64,000 nt of DNA from Billgrantia ethanolica (GTDB lineage Bacteria; Pseudomonadota; Gammaproteobacteria; Pseudomonadales; Halomonadaceae). Both the position numbers and the translations under genes were made by a program. This document shows, piece by piece, positions 31,801 through 39,056 of this stretch. How positions within the stretch are numbered: the stretch's first letter is position 1; the number at the start of each line of letters is the position of its first letter. The stretch spans positions 1,178,001-1,242,000 of the forward strand of contig NZ_JABFTX010000001.1 of the NCBI RefSeq assembly GCF_021404305.1, read 5' to 3'. Under the pieces are notes generated by a model. The model saw only the letters and a program-made list of their open reading frames with translations. It did no database searches and was not told the origin of the DNA.

Positions 31801-34457
31801 GGCGCATCATCGATGACTTTCACCGTGAGGTTGCTGCTGACCGTATCGCCATCACGGTCCGTGACCGTAATGGTGAAGTCGCGAATCAAGGCATCGTCAT
31901 CGCCCGGCGCGGAGTGGTCCTTGTTGCCCTGCAGTGTGTATTCGTAGCTGACGCGATAGTTACCGAGAGGCAGCTGTGTGATGCCGGTGATCTCGAGCTT
32001 GTAGCCGTTCGGCACGTCGATGGCTGCATTCTCATAGTTGAAGCTGCCATCCGCGTTGCGCGTGACGGTCAACGTCAGCTGATCATCACCTTCGCCGATC
32101 GAGATGGTCACCTGAGCGAGGCCATCGATTGCGTTGACCAGGAAGCTGCCACCCTGGGTCAGCGCCCCCTCATTGGGGCTGCTACCGTTATCCAGATTCG
32201 CTTCGTTGACGACCAGGTGCGCGCCTTGGCCGAAGGGCGGCAGGTTGACGATGCCGACCGGGGAGTCGAAGCCCTTGACGGTGAGCGTGGCTGTATCGGT
32301 GTCGCCATCGCCATCGGTCAGGGTATAGGTGAACTTGTCGAGGAACAGCCCCTGATGATTTGGCGTTTCACCGCGCACGTAGGTGAAGTCGCCGTTGGAA
32401 TAGATGGTCAGCTCACCGTGAACGCCTTGGATGACCGCCTTACCATCGACCAGCTCGACGACTTGTTCGCCAAACTGAACGTGCGTAACCTCGGCGCCAT
32501 CTGCTCCCTCCACGTCATTGACCATCACATTGCCGGACTTCTCGAACCGGCCCAGACGAACCAGGGCCAGATCGTTGTTGGCTACCGGGCCGTCGTCGAC
32601 GAAGCTGAGCTGACCGCCAAGGTCGATACTGGCCGAAACCGTGTCGCCATCGCCATCGACAACCGTGGCGTTGAGCGAGAGACCGCTGCCAGCCAGGCTC
32701 AGCACGTCGGCCGGGTTGGAGCCATCCGGGTGAGACAGCGCCAGATGCTGAGTCAGAGTGACTTCACCGGTCGCGGCATTGACGCTGATGGTAAAGGCCG
32801 TCCGGCCATCGGCGTCCCGACCGACGATCTTGCCGTTCTCCTCGACCAGCGTGATGGCATGACCGCCGTCGGTCGTCGCCAGCCCTGTGCTGCCATCGCC
32901 TTCGACGCTCAAGCCATAACTGACGCTGCCCTCGCCGTCGGCCCCGAAGACAACGGTAAAGGCCCCGGAGAAATTGACGGTTGCTGGCTCACCGAAGGCG
33001 CTTTCGTCGACCTCGAGTTCCGCCAGGTCACCCGGATTGGGGTCGATGCTCGGCATGTCATCGACGATACTGATATTGCCGCTCAAATCGACACTCAAGC
33101 TATCGCTGACCACGTCACCGTCGGCATCGGTCACGGTGACCGTGGCAACCACGCCGACCAGGCCAGCCGGCAGGCCAACGCTATCCACACCCTGCTCGGG
33201 ATGGTCCACCGGAGCGGACTGAGTCAGGGTCACGACACCGGTGTCGGCATCGATCTCGATGCGCAGCACTTCGGTATCACCGGCGCGGCCAATGACGATG
33301 CCATCTTCGAGAGTGAATACGATCTGCTCACCGCCGCTGGTCAGGCCGTGCTCGACGTTGCCAAGAGTCAGACCGTAGCCGTCGACCACGGTACTACCGG
33401 CTCCGTCTGCGCCATAATTGACGCTGACAGCAGACTCGAAGGCACTGGATACGTTACCGGTGGCAACGGAAACATCGCCGACGGTTTGCTTGTCGTAGAC
33501 AATCAAGGCGATCTGGCCGAGCTCAACGCTGCCGACCTCCACGCTCGGGCTGTCATCCAAGATGGTGATGTTCAGTGTCCCGGTAGCCGTACCGCTGGTG
33601 CTGGTCACGGTGTAGACCAGGCCTGTAACCGCCTCGTCCGTGCCTTCTTCATGCAGCAGGTTGTTCAACTGGGTAAGAGTGAAAGCGCCGCTGCTGGGAT
33701 TGAGCTCGATGGTGAAGATGTTGAGCTCACGACCGGGCGAGAAGGCAGTCAGCGTATTGCTGCCGGCATCCCAGCTATACACGATGGTTTCTTGACCGAC
33801 CTGGGTTTCGACACCATCCATGGCCGCAAAGCTGATGCTTCCGGACCCGCCGGAGCCAAACGAGAACGGCAGAGTGCCGGTCACGACGGAGCCGGCTTCA
33901 CTGAGGATATCGGCATCGTTCAACGACGCGTCGAAGTTTCCGGCAGTTGGAGCGATGACTTCGTCTTCCGGCGAGACCGCTGTGAAAGCGGGGCCTTCAA
34001 TCTCGGGCAGCTCACTGCCCAGCCCCAGACCATATTCGAACGCCAACGGGTTGGTATCTTCGGCAATCCGCGCAAGGCGCACGAAGCTGTGGCCACCATC
34101 GGCGGCGCCACCGGGGCCAGCCCCGGCCGCGGTGGCGTCAAGCACGTCGAGCAGGTCGACGCTGTCGTCGTCGAGTGCGGCCAGCAGTGCCTCGAGATCT
34201 TCATCGAGAGCCGCAAACTCGGAAGCATCGACGACTTCGTCGACATCGAGCTCAGGGGTCATGGCTACCTGCTCGCCACCTTCGATCAGGGTGGGGTCCT
34301 GTCCATCGCCGAAGTCGAGCTGGGCGCTTCCATTATCGGAGGTCACCAGCACTTCACCTTCCTGGAGCGTGTCCCCAACGCTCAGCTCGCGAACGTTTCC
34401 TTCGGCATCACGCGCCCAGGCGCGTCCTGTGATCGAGATAACCGTAGCATTTGCCAT
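25896..34457 (-). CDS. lapA: Giant LapA-type biofilm adhesin
   Basis: 2853 residues, strongly acidic. Retention module at 1-~125 with the LapG site TAAG at 109-112. Then come T1SS-143/DUF5801-type repeats (DDSPSVEVG, SFVDDGP borders), several VCBS/cadherin-like repeats with DGDGDT linkers (TYTLTDGDGDSDTATL), and a DUF4114 domain near 1130-1310 with the calcium loop GPGSDRDYNDV. Further beta-sandwich repeats follow, then C-terminal RTX nonapeptides (GGAGNDIIIGGAGDD) and a type I secretion signal. Tethered in the outer-membrane exporter by its retention module until LapG cuts it. AGGGAG lies 5 bp before the ATG. Encoded directly downstream of the secretion operon, after a strong terminator. Confidence 0.93.
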   Translation of the reverse strand: MANATVISITGRAWARDAEGNVRELSVGDTLQEGEVLVTSDNGSAQLDFGDGQDPTLIEGGEQVAMTPELDVDEVVDASEFAALDEDLEALLAALDDDSVDLLDVLDATAAGAGPGGAADGGHSFVRLARIAEDTNPLAFEYGLGLGSELPEIEGPAFTAVSPEDEVIAPTAGNFDASLNDADILSEAGSVVTGTLPFSFGSGGSGSISFAAMDGVETQVGQETIVYSWDAGSNTLTAFSPGRELNIFTIELNPSSGAFTLTQLNNLLHEEGTDEAVTGLVYTVTSTSGTATGTLNITILDDSPSVEVGSVELGQIALIVYDKQTVGDVSVATGNVSSAFESAVSVNYGADGAGSTVVDGYGLTLGNVEHGLTSGGEQIVFTLEDGIVIGRAGDTEVLRIEIDADTGVVTLTQSAPVDHPEQGVDSVGLPAGLVGVVATVTVTDADGDVVSDSLSVDLSGNISIVDDMPSIDPNPGDLAELEVDESAFGEPATVNFSGAFTVVFGADGEGSVSYGLSVEGDGSTGLATTDGGHAITLVEENGKIVGRDADGRTAFTISVNAATGEVTLTQHLALSHPDGSNPADVLSLAGSGLSLNATVVDGDGDTVSASIDLGGQLSFVDDGPVANNDLALVRLGRFEKSGNVMVNDVEGADGAEVTHVQFGEQVVELVDGKAVIQGVHGELTIYSNGDFTYVRGETPNHQGLFLDKFTYTLTDGDGDTDTATLTVKGFDSPVGIVNLPPFGQGAHLVVNEANLDNGSSPNEGALTQGGSFLVNAIDGLAQVTISIGEGDDQLTLTVTRNADGSFNYENAAIDVPNGYKLEITGITQLPLGNYRVSYEYTLQGNKDHSAPGDDDALIRDFTITVTDRDGDTVSSNLTVKVIDDAPDANLGGPRWATEGGDAVSGTWNTETGADSEGAQQLISINGGPEQVLQIGHAYALPEGTLTFNANGTWTFVPGTNLDHNDKQSIRFELIKVDGDGDRATDTHRIKIKDGEGPTPGDENGEGGSVTLALADAETVGGSHVVSEELAFTAGSDDIVSFAFGDTGNIQVTGLDGELSWSLDNDGNLIGSLDGEPVLKLSLSGTDPIAAQQSGTITITAELLAALPHDVNVDDLTITGVTVVASDHDGNSATAGITVEVADDLPSVDGTNPTGHEVTITNLGSAPGVGYNNSFGYYIKDENGNPTIGQIIWSNVKNDVGDTYVLEGYAPGEVGYFIIPNGASLNPDLANQTHVQFIQIENPEGALVWVAVPAGSEDPLVGQDPKAPVLFNDAALHPDGSSHVENNAEEGDLNWEDIYGPGSDRDYNDVNINVEWKPANLTVDEAQLDVTASFDFSGYFSAEYGADGLQTREYTLSVSAAGADSGLVDTQTGQAVLVKEVDGDIVGYVVTDDGVEVPVFTLEVNAETGVVTLDQLRAIAHQGVGQIGASDAANILANVIFLTKTVTDGDGDKAHATIDIGQVIYFLDDGPTAVDVSVNLGSGQIIEEGNVLANDTLGADGGRVTSVNGVAVPAEGTVDITGQYGVLTIAADGTYSYVRNPGAPGSVSDVFTYTLTDGDGDSDTATLTIAISDSPVSIDNPVHGDGHHLVFNEAHLPGGSQEGGGLLVQGGSFTVSAPDGVLNLSVGGEYIVKDGLEQALPTIVTESGNTLVITGFTANGNGTYTVNYEYTLNANKDHDQPANDESLTQSIEIVLEDTDGDTASSNLLIEILDDVPEFGTPEDASLGMGVDSSAIGSLDLTIGADADGAHISQASLMTDGQGHIQVRYEENGVEKTAYLTSGGTKLVYVFVSGTQQLIAYKEGGDSGEPVLTIDMNVSGNQYEVVVHQPLDPVAVSFTTDVIGNQGGGIDGELVISNPNLSAQFTSVGGAVNWSTNGIGVGNNLIGEGETLIAQFNQTLTELSFEMGNAGALSWEIFSNGVSVGTGNGTTASASGGFDEIRFYGSSGGDQYNVKNFQGVFLDAELGFTLPVDVVAVDGDGDTTDGSFNIDFEPGEVLPLPELPSILGLTASDVTVNEKYLEGGTAEGEGDAADSGSFTLSAPEGIDSLLIAGEKVSGAGEQQGDKVKLSLADLEGLAGDGVIVIETPQGNTLTLTGYDSATGEVSYSFELGSAVVHESGEGRNELAKEGIQLELVDGMGHIAYGTVDVVVVDDVPFEFDLVQAIQVPVSELEVGQLGAGWQNLTTTAGSGSVTTTSNESGIFIQWGGANGSGYDFVYAEGLTGLEGVTTDSLFSLGTLTHNNFVISANSKVLKTVDLEVSFKVMIDGVLTEVTTVIQLEHDETPNTHPDPTHPDNDDIVKILNPDQEQVIQVGDREYVLKIRGFLDSDGNLVDTVYTTETKASSFELFAEIVSTDDLPSVEGRVDADWGADGPAEENSLLWSDGEGGTIANGVVQGHFGTLTVNADGSYTYVVSRSARDGMKAGDSYQDEFTYYLTDADGDVVASKLTINLEGVPNGIVASDNVAIADVSLIEIDATQTSSSHSVGNGFLDTGSKTREWKEEFDIAVAGGGVFSFNANVSAPRGSASLAWKLEKFGDAGWEVVSGIGGRVGSGNFNTPELDSGSYRITFQAEVSGGSFVWGYPSVSVTTTFNHDAYGVWEASSTQGNVLSDPGIDGSTDIPGSSGTLLKALVGSDYVEATQSGLVIAGQYGTFTLFANGDYRYEPAADVANVGKIDSLTYQLVHPSGATAEASLQVGITGPGVDSFVWGTDGNDALTGGAGNDIIIGGAGDDILVGGLGADTFVWNLGDQGQAGAPATDKVMDFTLGQFGVDGEADKLDIADLLDGASSSNLAEYLHASDDGSGNTVLQISHNGGFTGGVYDESVVDQTIVLKGVAYSDALIQQMLSNGQLEIE

Positions 34458-34551
34458 GACATGACTCCCTGTGTCGTCTGTATCGTCTTTCGTTTTTTCT
34501 TTTTTGGAGGCGTCCGATAAGGCACGCCAAGCTCTACTCCTGACGGAACAC

Positions 34552-34557
34552 AGTAAA
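34552..34557 (-). promoter_or_regulatory. Possible -10 hexamer of the giant adhesin gene
   Basis: TTTACT on minus, 19 bp downstream of the shared motif at 34577-34594, nearly the same geometry as at the small adhesin. Predicted leader about 90 nt. Confidence 0.4.
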
Positions 34558-34576
34558 TTACGTTTCGATACAAAAA

Positions 34577-34594
34577 TATTGGACCGTAGGACAG
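34577..34594. promoter_or_regulatory. Shared 18-bp motif, copy A
   Basis: Plus strand TATTGGACCGTAGGACAG, 120 bp upstream of the giant adhesin start. It contains two direct GGAC half-sites 8 bp apart. See also copies B (25777) and C (41574). Confidence 0.6.
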
Positions 34595-34630
34595 TAACGA
34601 GAGCAGTGGTATGACGCAGAGAAACGGCCG

Positions 34631-34668
34631 ATAAAAAAATCGGCTTGCTGAATATTCAGCAAGCCGAT
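34631..34668 (-). terminator. Intrinsic terminator of the type I secretion / LuxR operon
   Basis: A 15-bp perfect inverted repeat, ATCGGCTTGCTGAAT / ATTCAGCAAGCCGAT, followed on minus by a run of seven T. It lies 37 bp after the luxR stop and separates that operon from the giant adhesin. Confidence 0.93.
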
Positions 34669-34705
34669 TCAGGAAGCGTTCATCAGGTGAAGACTGGTGG
34701 GTGCG

Positions 34706-35317
34706 TTAGGTTACGTTTTCATCCTGTCTCGACAGCCTGAGCACCAGTTGCATGCGATCACGTACCCTCAGCTTGCGAAATGCTGCGCCGAGGTGTGCCT
34801 TGACCGTACGCTCGGTGATGTCGAGCAGGCGAGCCACTTCCTTGTTGCTGCGCCCTTCCGCCACGGCCAAGGCCACGGCACGCTCACGCTCCGTCAGTAT
34901 GGCCAGGCTATCCACTGGTAGGCTCTCGCGCCCGCCAAGCGTGGTGAAGGCTGCACCCAGCACCTTGCTCAACAGCTCGGCCGGCACCCATACCCCTTGG
35001 TTACCGGTGACCAGCGCGGCCTGGGTCAGCAGCTCGGGGGGCGAAAGAGCGTGCAGGTAGCCCCTGGCACCGGCTTGCAGCGCCTGAAGCGCTTCGGCTT
35101 CACTCGGCACCAGGGTCATCACCACGATGGTGCATCCCTGTGCGGCCAAGGCCGTCGTCAACGCTGGCCATTCGGTATGGTCGGTCATGAGCCAGAATTG
35201 GTCGCCGCGCTTTGCCAGTCGCCTTGCTCGCTCGGGATCGACCTGGCGGATCTCGGGAAAGGCGCTGCTCAGCCGAGGAATTTCTGCCCGTTTCTGGCTG
35301 ATGAACAGAGCTGTCAT
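34706..35317 (-). CDS. LuxR-family regulator with degenerate receiver domain
   Basis: About 203 residues from ATG 35317 (MTALFISQKRAEI; ATG 35320 one codon upstream is equally possible, and 35344 lies inside lapC). The C-terminal GerE/LuxR helix-turn-helix is clear: LTERERAVALAVAEGRSNKE then RTVKAHLGAAFRKL. The N-terminal half has the secondary-structure pattern of a NarL-type receiver (EALQALQAGARGYLHALSPP), but His replaces the usual Lys of the GYLLK motif and the acidic pocket is not evident, so it is probably not phosphorylated, as in CsgD. Last gene of the lapE-B-C operon, start overlapping the lapC stop. Likely controls the adhesin genes; its binding site is not known. Confidence 0.85.
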   Translation of the reverse strand: MTALFISQKRAEIPRLSSAFPEIRQVDPERARRLAKRGDQFWLMTDHTEWPALTTALAAQGCTIVVMTLVPSEAEALQALQAGARGYLHALSPPELLTQAALVTGNQGVWVPAELLSKVLGAAFTTLGGRESLPVDSLAILTERERAVALAVAEGRSNKEVARLLDITERTVKAHLGAAFRKLRVRDRMQLVLRLSRQDENVT

Positions 35318-36774
35318 CATCGTTCTCCCATGGAGTCGCTCCATGCTCTCAGCACGGGCTTGAGCAAGAACTGCATCACCGTACGCTTGCCGGTCAGGAT
35401 GTCGACCTGAGCCGTCATGCCGGGAATGACCTGAATATCGCTACCCAGATTTTCTCCTTCCAGCGTTCTCACACGCACCAGATAGAAAGTGTTGTCGTTG
35501 TCATCGGTGATGGTGTCGGCACTGATGTGATCGAGTTCAGCCTGCAGCCCACCGAAAATGGCGAAGTCGTAGGCGGTGAGCTTGATCGTGGCCGGCTGCC
35601 CCGGGCGCAGGAAGGCGATGTCCTGAGGAGCGATGCGGGCCTCGACCAGCAGCTGATCGTCGCTGGGTATGATGTCCACCACTTCCTGACCGGGCTGCAC
35701 GACGCCACCCAAGGTAGTGATACCCAGACGCTGCACGACGCCGGTAACCGGCGAGCGCACCTCGGCCAGGCGCACGCGATCCTGCAGGCCGGCACTGGAT
35801 TCATCGAGCGCACCGAGGTCGCCGATGGTTTGCGCCAGATCGTTGCGCCAGTTGCTGCGCCGCTCGGCGCCGAGCTCGCGAAGCTGCGTACGCGCCTCCT
35901 CCACCGCGGCCTCGAGTCGGGCGACCGAGGCTGCCGCCTGGTTGCGCTCGCCGGTCGCACGCGAGACTTCTCGCTCGAGCCGGAGAATGTCGACTTCGGA
36001 CACCGCCCCGGACTGCAACAGCGGACGCGTCAGGTTGAGCTCCTGGCTGGCCATGTTGGCCTCGCGCTGGGCGGTATCCCGCCGTGCCTTGGCCTCGTTG
36101 AGCTCTTCTTCACGCTGACGGATGCGGTCGCGCAGAATGCTCTCCTGCTCGCGGAGCTCCTCGCGCCGGCTCTCGTAGACTTCCCGCTCCTGGGCCACGA
36201 TGTCCGGCGCTTCGGTGCGCAGTTCTTCATCGGGGTTGAAGGGCGTGTCGGTGGCCAGGGCACGTAGCCTTTCGGCACGGGCACGCAGCGCCAGCGCCTG
36301 GGCGCGGTTTTCGCGGAAGTTGGCGATGAAGCGGGTGGGATCGATGCGCATGAGCACCTGACCCGCCTCGACCAGTTCCCCTTCGCGCACCAGGATTTCC
36401 TGCACCACGCCGCCATCGAAGGACTGCACCTTCTGCAGCTGGCTGGAGGGAATCACTCGCCCCGTGCCGCGGGTCACTTCGTCGATCGAAGCGAAATACG
36501 ACCATGCGATCAGTGCAGCAACGGCGAGCAGAACGGTATACAGGAAGATTCTGGCCCGGATGGGATCCTGCTGCATGCGCGCCCAGTCGGCATCGCTGGC
36601 CCAGTCGCGATTGAGATGGGCGGCCGTAACGCGCTTGGAGAACAGGCGATCGATGAAGGGGCGGAATGGTTTGCCGCCCACTTCGGAAAAACGTCCGATC
36701 GCTTCGAAGCCTTGCTGCTCGGCGCTCTTGCCCTTGGCCTTGCCTTCGGTCTTGGGAGAAGACATGACGGTCAT
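35317..36774 (-). CDS. lapC: Type I secretion membrane-fusion protein LapC (HlyD family)
   Basis: 485 residues (or 482 from ATG 36765). One membrane helix near 75-95 (IFLYTVLLAVAALIAWSYFA), a lipoyl-like half (SFDGGVVQEILVREGELVEA), a long alpha-helical hairpin with strong coiled-coil character (about 155-320), the second lipoyl half, and a C-terminal beta-barrel domain ending TGKRTVMQFLLKPV. It links the LapB ATPase to the outer-membrane channel. The start overlaps the lapB stop and its stop overlaps the luxR start. Confidence 0.95.
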   Translation of the reverse strand: MTVMSSPKTEGKAKGKSAEQQGFEAIGRFSEVGGKPFRPFIDRLFSKRVTAAHLNRDWASDADWARMQQDPIRARIFLYTVLLAVAALIAWSYFASIDEVTRGTGRVIPSSQLQKVQSFDGGVVQEILVREGELVEAGQVLMRIDPTRFIANFRENRAQALALRARAERLRALATDTPFNPDEELRTEAPDIVAQEREVYESRREELREQESILRDRIRQREEELNEAKARRDTAQREANMASQELNLTRPLLQSGAVSEVDILRLEREVSRATGERNQAAASVARLEAAVEEARTQLRELGAERRSNWRNDLAQTIGDLGALDESSAGLQDRVRLAEVRSPVTGVVQRLGITTLGGVVQPGQEVVDIIPSDDQLLVEARIAPQDIAFLRPGQPATIKLTAYDFAIFGGLQAELDHISADTITDDNDNTFYLVRVRTLEGENLGSDIQVIPGMTAQVDILTGKRTVMQFLLKPVLRAWSDSMGER

Positions 36775-38945
36775 CAGCTGGCCCTCCCGATCTGGCCTTT
36801 GCGCAGGGCCTCGACCACTTTGTCGCGGGGACCGTCGGCGACGACCTTGCCGGCATCGATGACGATGATGCGATCGACCAATGACAACAGCGAGGTACGG
36901 TGGGTCACCACGATCAACGTCTTGCCCTCGCCGTACTGCTTCAGATTGGCCTTGAAGGCCTCCTCGCTGGCGTGATCCATCGAGCTGGTCGGTTCGTCGA
37001 GCAGCAAAATCTGCGGGTCGTGGACCATCGCCCGGGCGATGGCCACGGCCTGGCGCTGGCCACCGGAGAGCATCTGCCCACGCTCACCGACCTGCAGATC
37101 GACACCGTGGGGGTGGCCATTGACCAGGCTCTCCAGCCCGCTGAGCTTGATGGCACGCAGCAGCGAGTCGTCATCGACGCCATCGCTGCCGCCACCGGCG
37201 ATGATGTTGTCGCGCAGCGAACCGAAGAACAGGCTCACGTCCTGGGGCACGTAGCCGATATGGCGGCGCAACTGGATAGGGTCGAACTGGCGCAGATCGA
37301 CCCCGTCGAGCATGACCGCGCCCGCCGTGGGGGCATACAGACCCAGCAGCAGCTTGTTGAGCGAGGTCTTGCCGCACCCTACGCGGCCGAGCAGCGCCAC
37401 CTTCTCGCCGGGCTCGATCTTGAGTGAGACATCGCGCAGCGCATCGCGCTCTTCATCCGGATAGCGCAACGACGCCTTGTCGAAACGGATCTCGCCGCGG
37501 ACTACCGGACGCGAGATGAACGATTTCCCATCGGGTCGCTCCACCGGTCGCTGCATGACGTCGTCTAGCGACTTGAGCGCGGTGGAAGACTGATGATACT
37601 GGGCCAGCAACGCCGCCGCCTGACTGATGGGTGCCATGGCCCGGGACGACAGCATGTAAGCTGCGATGAGCCCACCCTGGCTCAGATTGCCGTCGATGAT
37701 CAGATAGACCCCGATCAGGATCACGCCCACGGCCACGGTGTGCTGGGCCCACATGGCGACGTTGGAGACGGAGGTGCTGACCAGGCGCAGTTGGGCGGAA
37801 GTGCGCGAGAGAAACGCGGTCGCCTTCTCCCAGATCGATTGAATACGGCTCTCGGCCCGCAGCGACTTCACCGTCTCCAGGCTCGACAGCGACTCCACCA
37901 GCGTGGCGTTGCGCTGAGCGCTGACCCGCCAGGTGGTCTCGGAAAGCTCATGCAGCTTGCCCTGGGCCGCCAAGGCATAGAGCAGCACCAAGACGATACC
38001 GGCCAGAACCGGCAAGGCCAGCGGTGCCCCTATCAGGGCAATCACGCCCACGAACAGCAGCACGAAGGGCAAGTCGACCAGGGCCACCACCGTGGCCGAG
38101 CCAATGAACGAGCGCACCGACTCGAAGGACTGCAAGGTCGAGGCGAACGACCCGGTAGAGGCGGGTTTGGCCTCCATGCGTAGCCCCAGTACCTGGGACA
38201 TGATTCGCGACGATAGCTTGACGTCGGCCCGGCTTGCCGCCAGATCGACGAAAGCGCTGCGCATCAAGCGCAGGGCAAGATCGAAACAGAGCACGACGAA
38301 GATACCGACGGCCAACACCCACAGCGTCTCGGTCGCATGGTTGGGCACCACGCGGTCGTAGACGTTGAGCACGAACAGCGGCATCGCCACCGCAAAAAGA
38401 TTGATGATCACCGAACCGGCGATCACGTCTCGATACAAGCGTCGGTTCTCGCGGATGACGCCCCAGAACCAGTGGCGGGAACGCTGCTTGCCGACTTCCG
38501 GACCCCGCGCGTCGAAACGGAAGCGCGGTCGTACGTAAATGGCCTGACCGCTGTAGCTTTCGGCCAGGCCATCGAGATCGACTTCGGTGACGGCGTCGCC
38601 GAGTTCGGGAAAGATGACCCGCGCCCGGCGCGACTTGAGATCCAGCTCCACGAGCACGCAGGCGCGCCCCGGCTCCAGCAGCAAGACGGCAGGAAAGAGT
38701 GCCGGGTTCAGCTGAACCAGGCGACTCTTGGTGATACGTGCCGTCATTCCGGCGCGCGCAGCGGCTCGTGCAAAGATTCCCGGAGTGAGACGCCCCTCCT
38801 CCAACGGCAGGCCCGCCGTCAACGCATCGGGCGTCACCGCATGGTCATGAGCCTGGGCAATGGTTTGCAGGCACTCCAGCAGCTCGTCACGAACTGCAGA
38901 GCGAGGGGCATCCTGAGAGGAATACAACACTTCTTGCTGTGTCAC
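36774..38945 (-). CDS. lapB: Type I secretion ABC transporter LapB
   Basis: 723 residues. The N-terminal ~135 residues form a C39-peptidase-like domain lacking a catalytic cysteine, typical of RTX/adhesin exporters. A six-helix ABC membrane domain follows (about 160-450), then the nucleotide-binding domain: Walker A GRVGCGKTS (near 525), signature LSGGQRQ, Walker B ILLLDEPTSS, H-loop VVTHR. It energises export of the two adhesins. Separated by 111 bp from the upstream tolC-like gene, with lapC overlapping its stop. Confidence 0.95.
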   Translation of the reverse strand: MTQQEVLYSSQDAPRSAVRDELLECLQTIAQAHDHAVTPDALTAGLPLEEGRLTPGIFARAAARAGMTARITKSRLVQLNPALFPAVLLLEPGRACVLVELDLKSRRARVIFPELGDAVTEVDLDGLAESYSGQAIYVRPRFRFDARGPEVGKQRSRHWFWGVIRENRRLYRDVIAGSVIINLFAVAMPLFVLNVYDRVVPNHATETLWVLAVGIFVVLCFDLALRLMRSAFVDLAASRADVKLSSRIMSQVLGLRMEAKPASTGSFASTLQSFESVRSFIGSATVVALVDLPFVLLFVGVIALIGAPLALPVLAGIVLVLLYALAAQGKLHELSETTWRVSAQRNATLVESLSSLETVKSLRAESRIQSIWEKATAFLSRTSAQLRLVSTSVSNVAMWAQHTVAVGVILIGVYLIIDGNLSQGGLIAAYMLSSRAMAPISQAAALLAQYHQSSTALKSLDDVMQRPVERPDGKSFISRPVVRGEIRFDKASLRYPDEERDALRDVSLKIEPGEKVALLGRVGCGKTSLNKLLLGLYAPTAGAVMLDGVDLRQFDPIQLRRHIGYVPQDVSLFFGSLRDNIIAGGGSDGVDDDSLLRAIKLSGLESLVNGHPHGVDLQVGERGQMLSGGQRQAVAIARAMVHDPQILLLDEPTSSMDHASEEAFKANLKQYGEGKTLIVVTHRTSLLSLVDRIIVIDAGKVVADGPRDKVVEALRKGQIGRAS

Positions 38946-38950
38946 GTGGA

Positions 38951-39052
38951 CCTCGGGGGTGAGGCCCGCCCGGCAGACCCGGGCGGGTTGATGCTAAATG
39001 ACGATTACGATGCTGTCCGTGCGAACGCAGCACAGACAGCATGCACCCCTGG
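38951..39052 (-). other. Two hairpins between the TolC-like gene and lapB
   Basis: Read on minus: ATGCTGTCTGTGC / GCACGGACAGCAT with a 7-nt loop (one G-T pair), then CCCGCCCGG / CCGGGCGGG with a 5-nt loop. Neither has a T run, so they may act in RNA processing or partial attenuation rather than full termination, or the gap may also hold a lapB promoter. Confidence 0.5.
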
Positions 39053-39056
39053 TCGC

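Noticed and set aside
22878-34457. Repeated segments in the adhesins considered as a CRISPR-like array
   Set aside because: The repeats are in-frame protein domains and RTX nonapeptides of varying length, not short direct repeats with unique spacers.
31914-34520. Long plus-strand reading frame (868 codons) opposite the giant adhesin
   Set aside because: It is the antisense shadow of a GC-rich repetitive gene; its protein has no recognisable domain and the minus frame has clear retention-module, repeat and RTX features.
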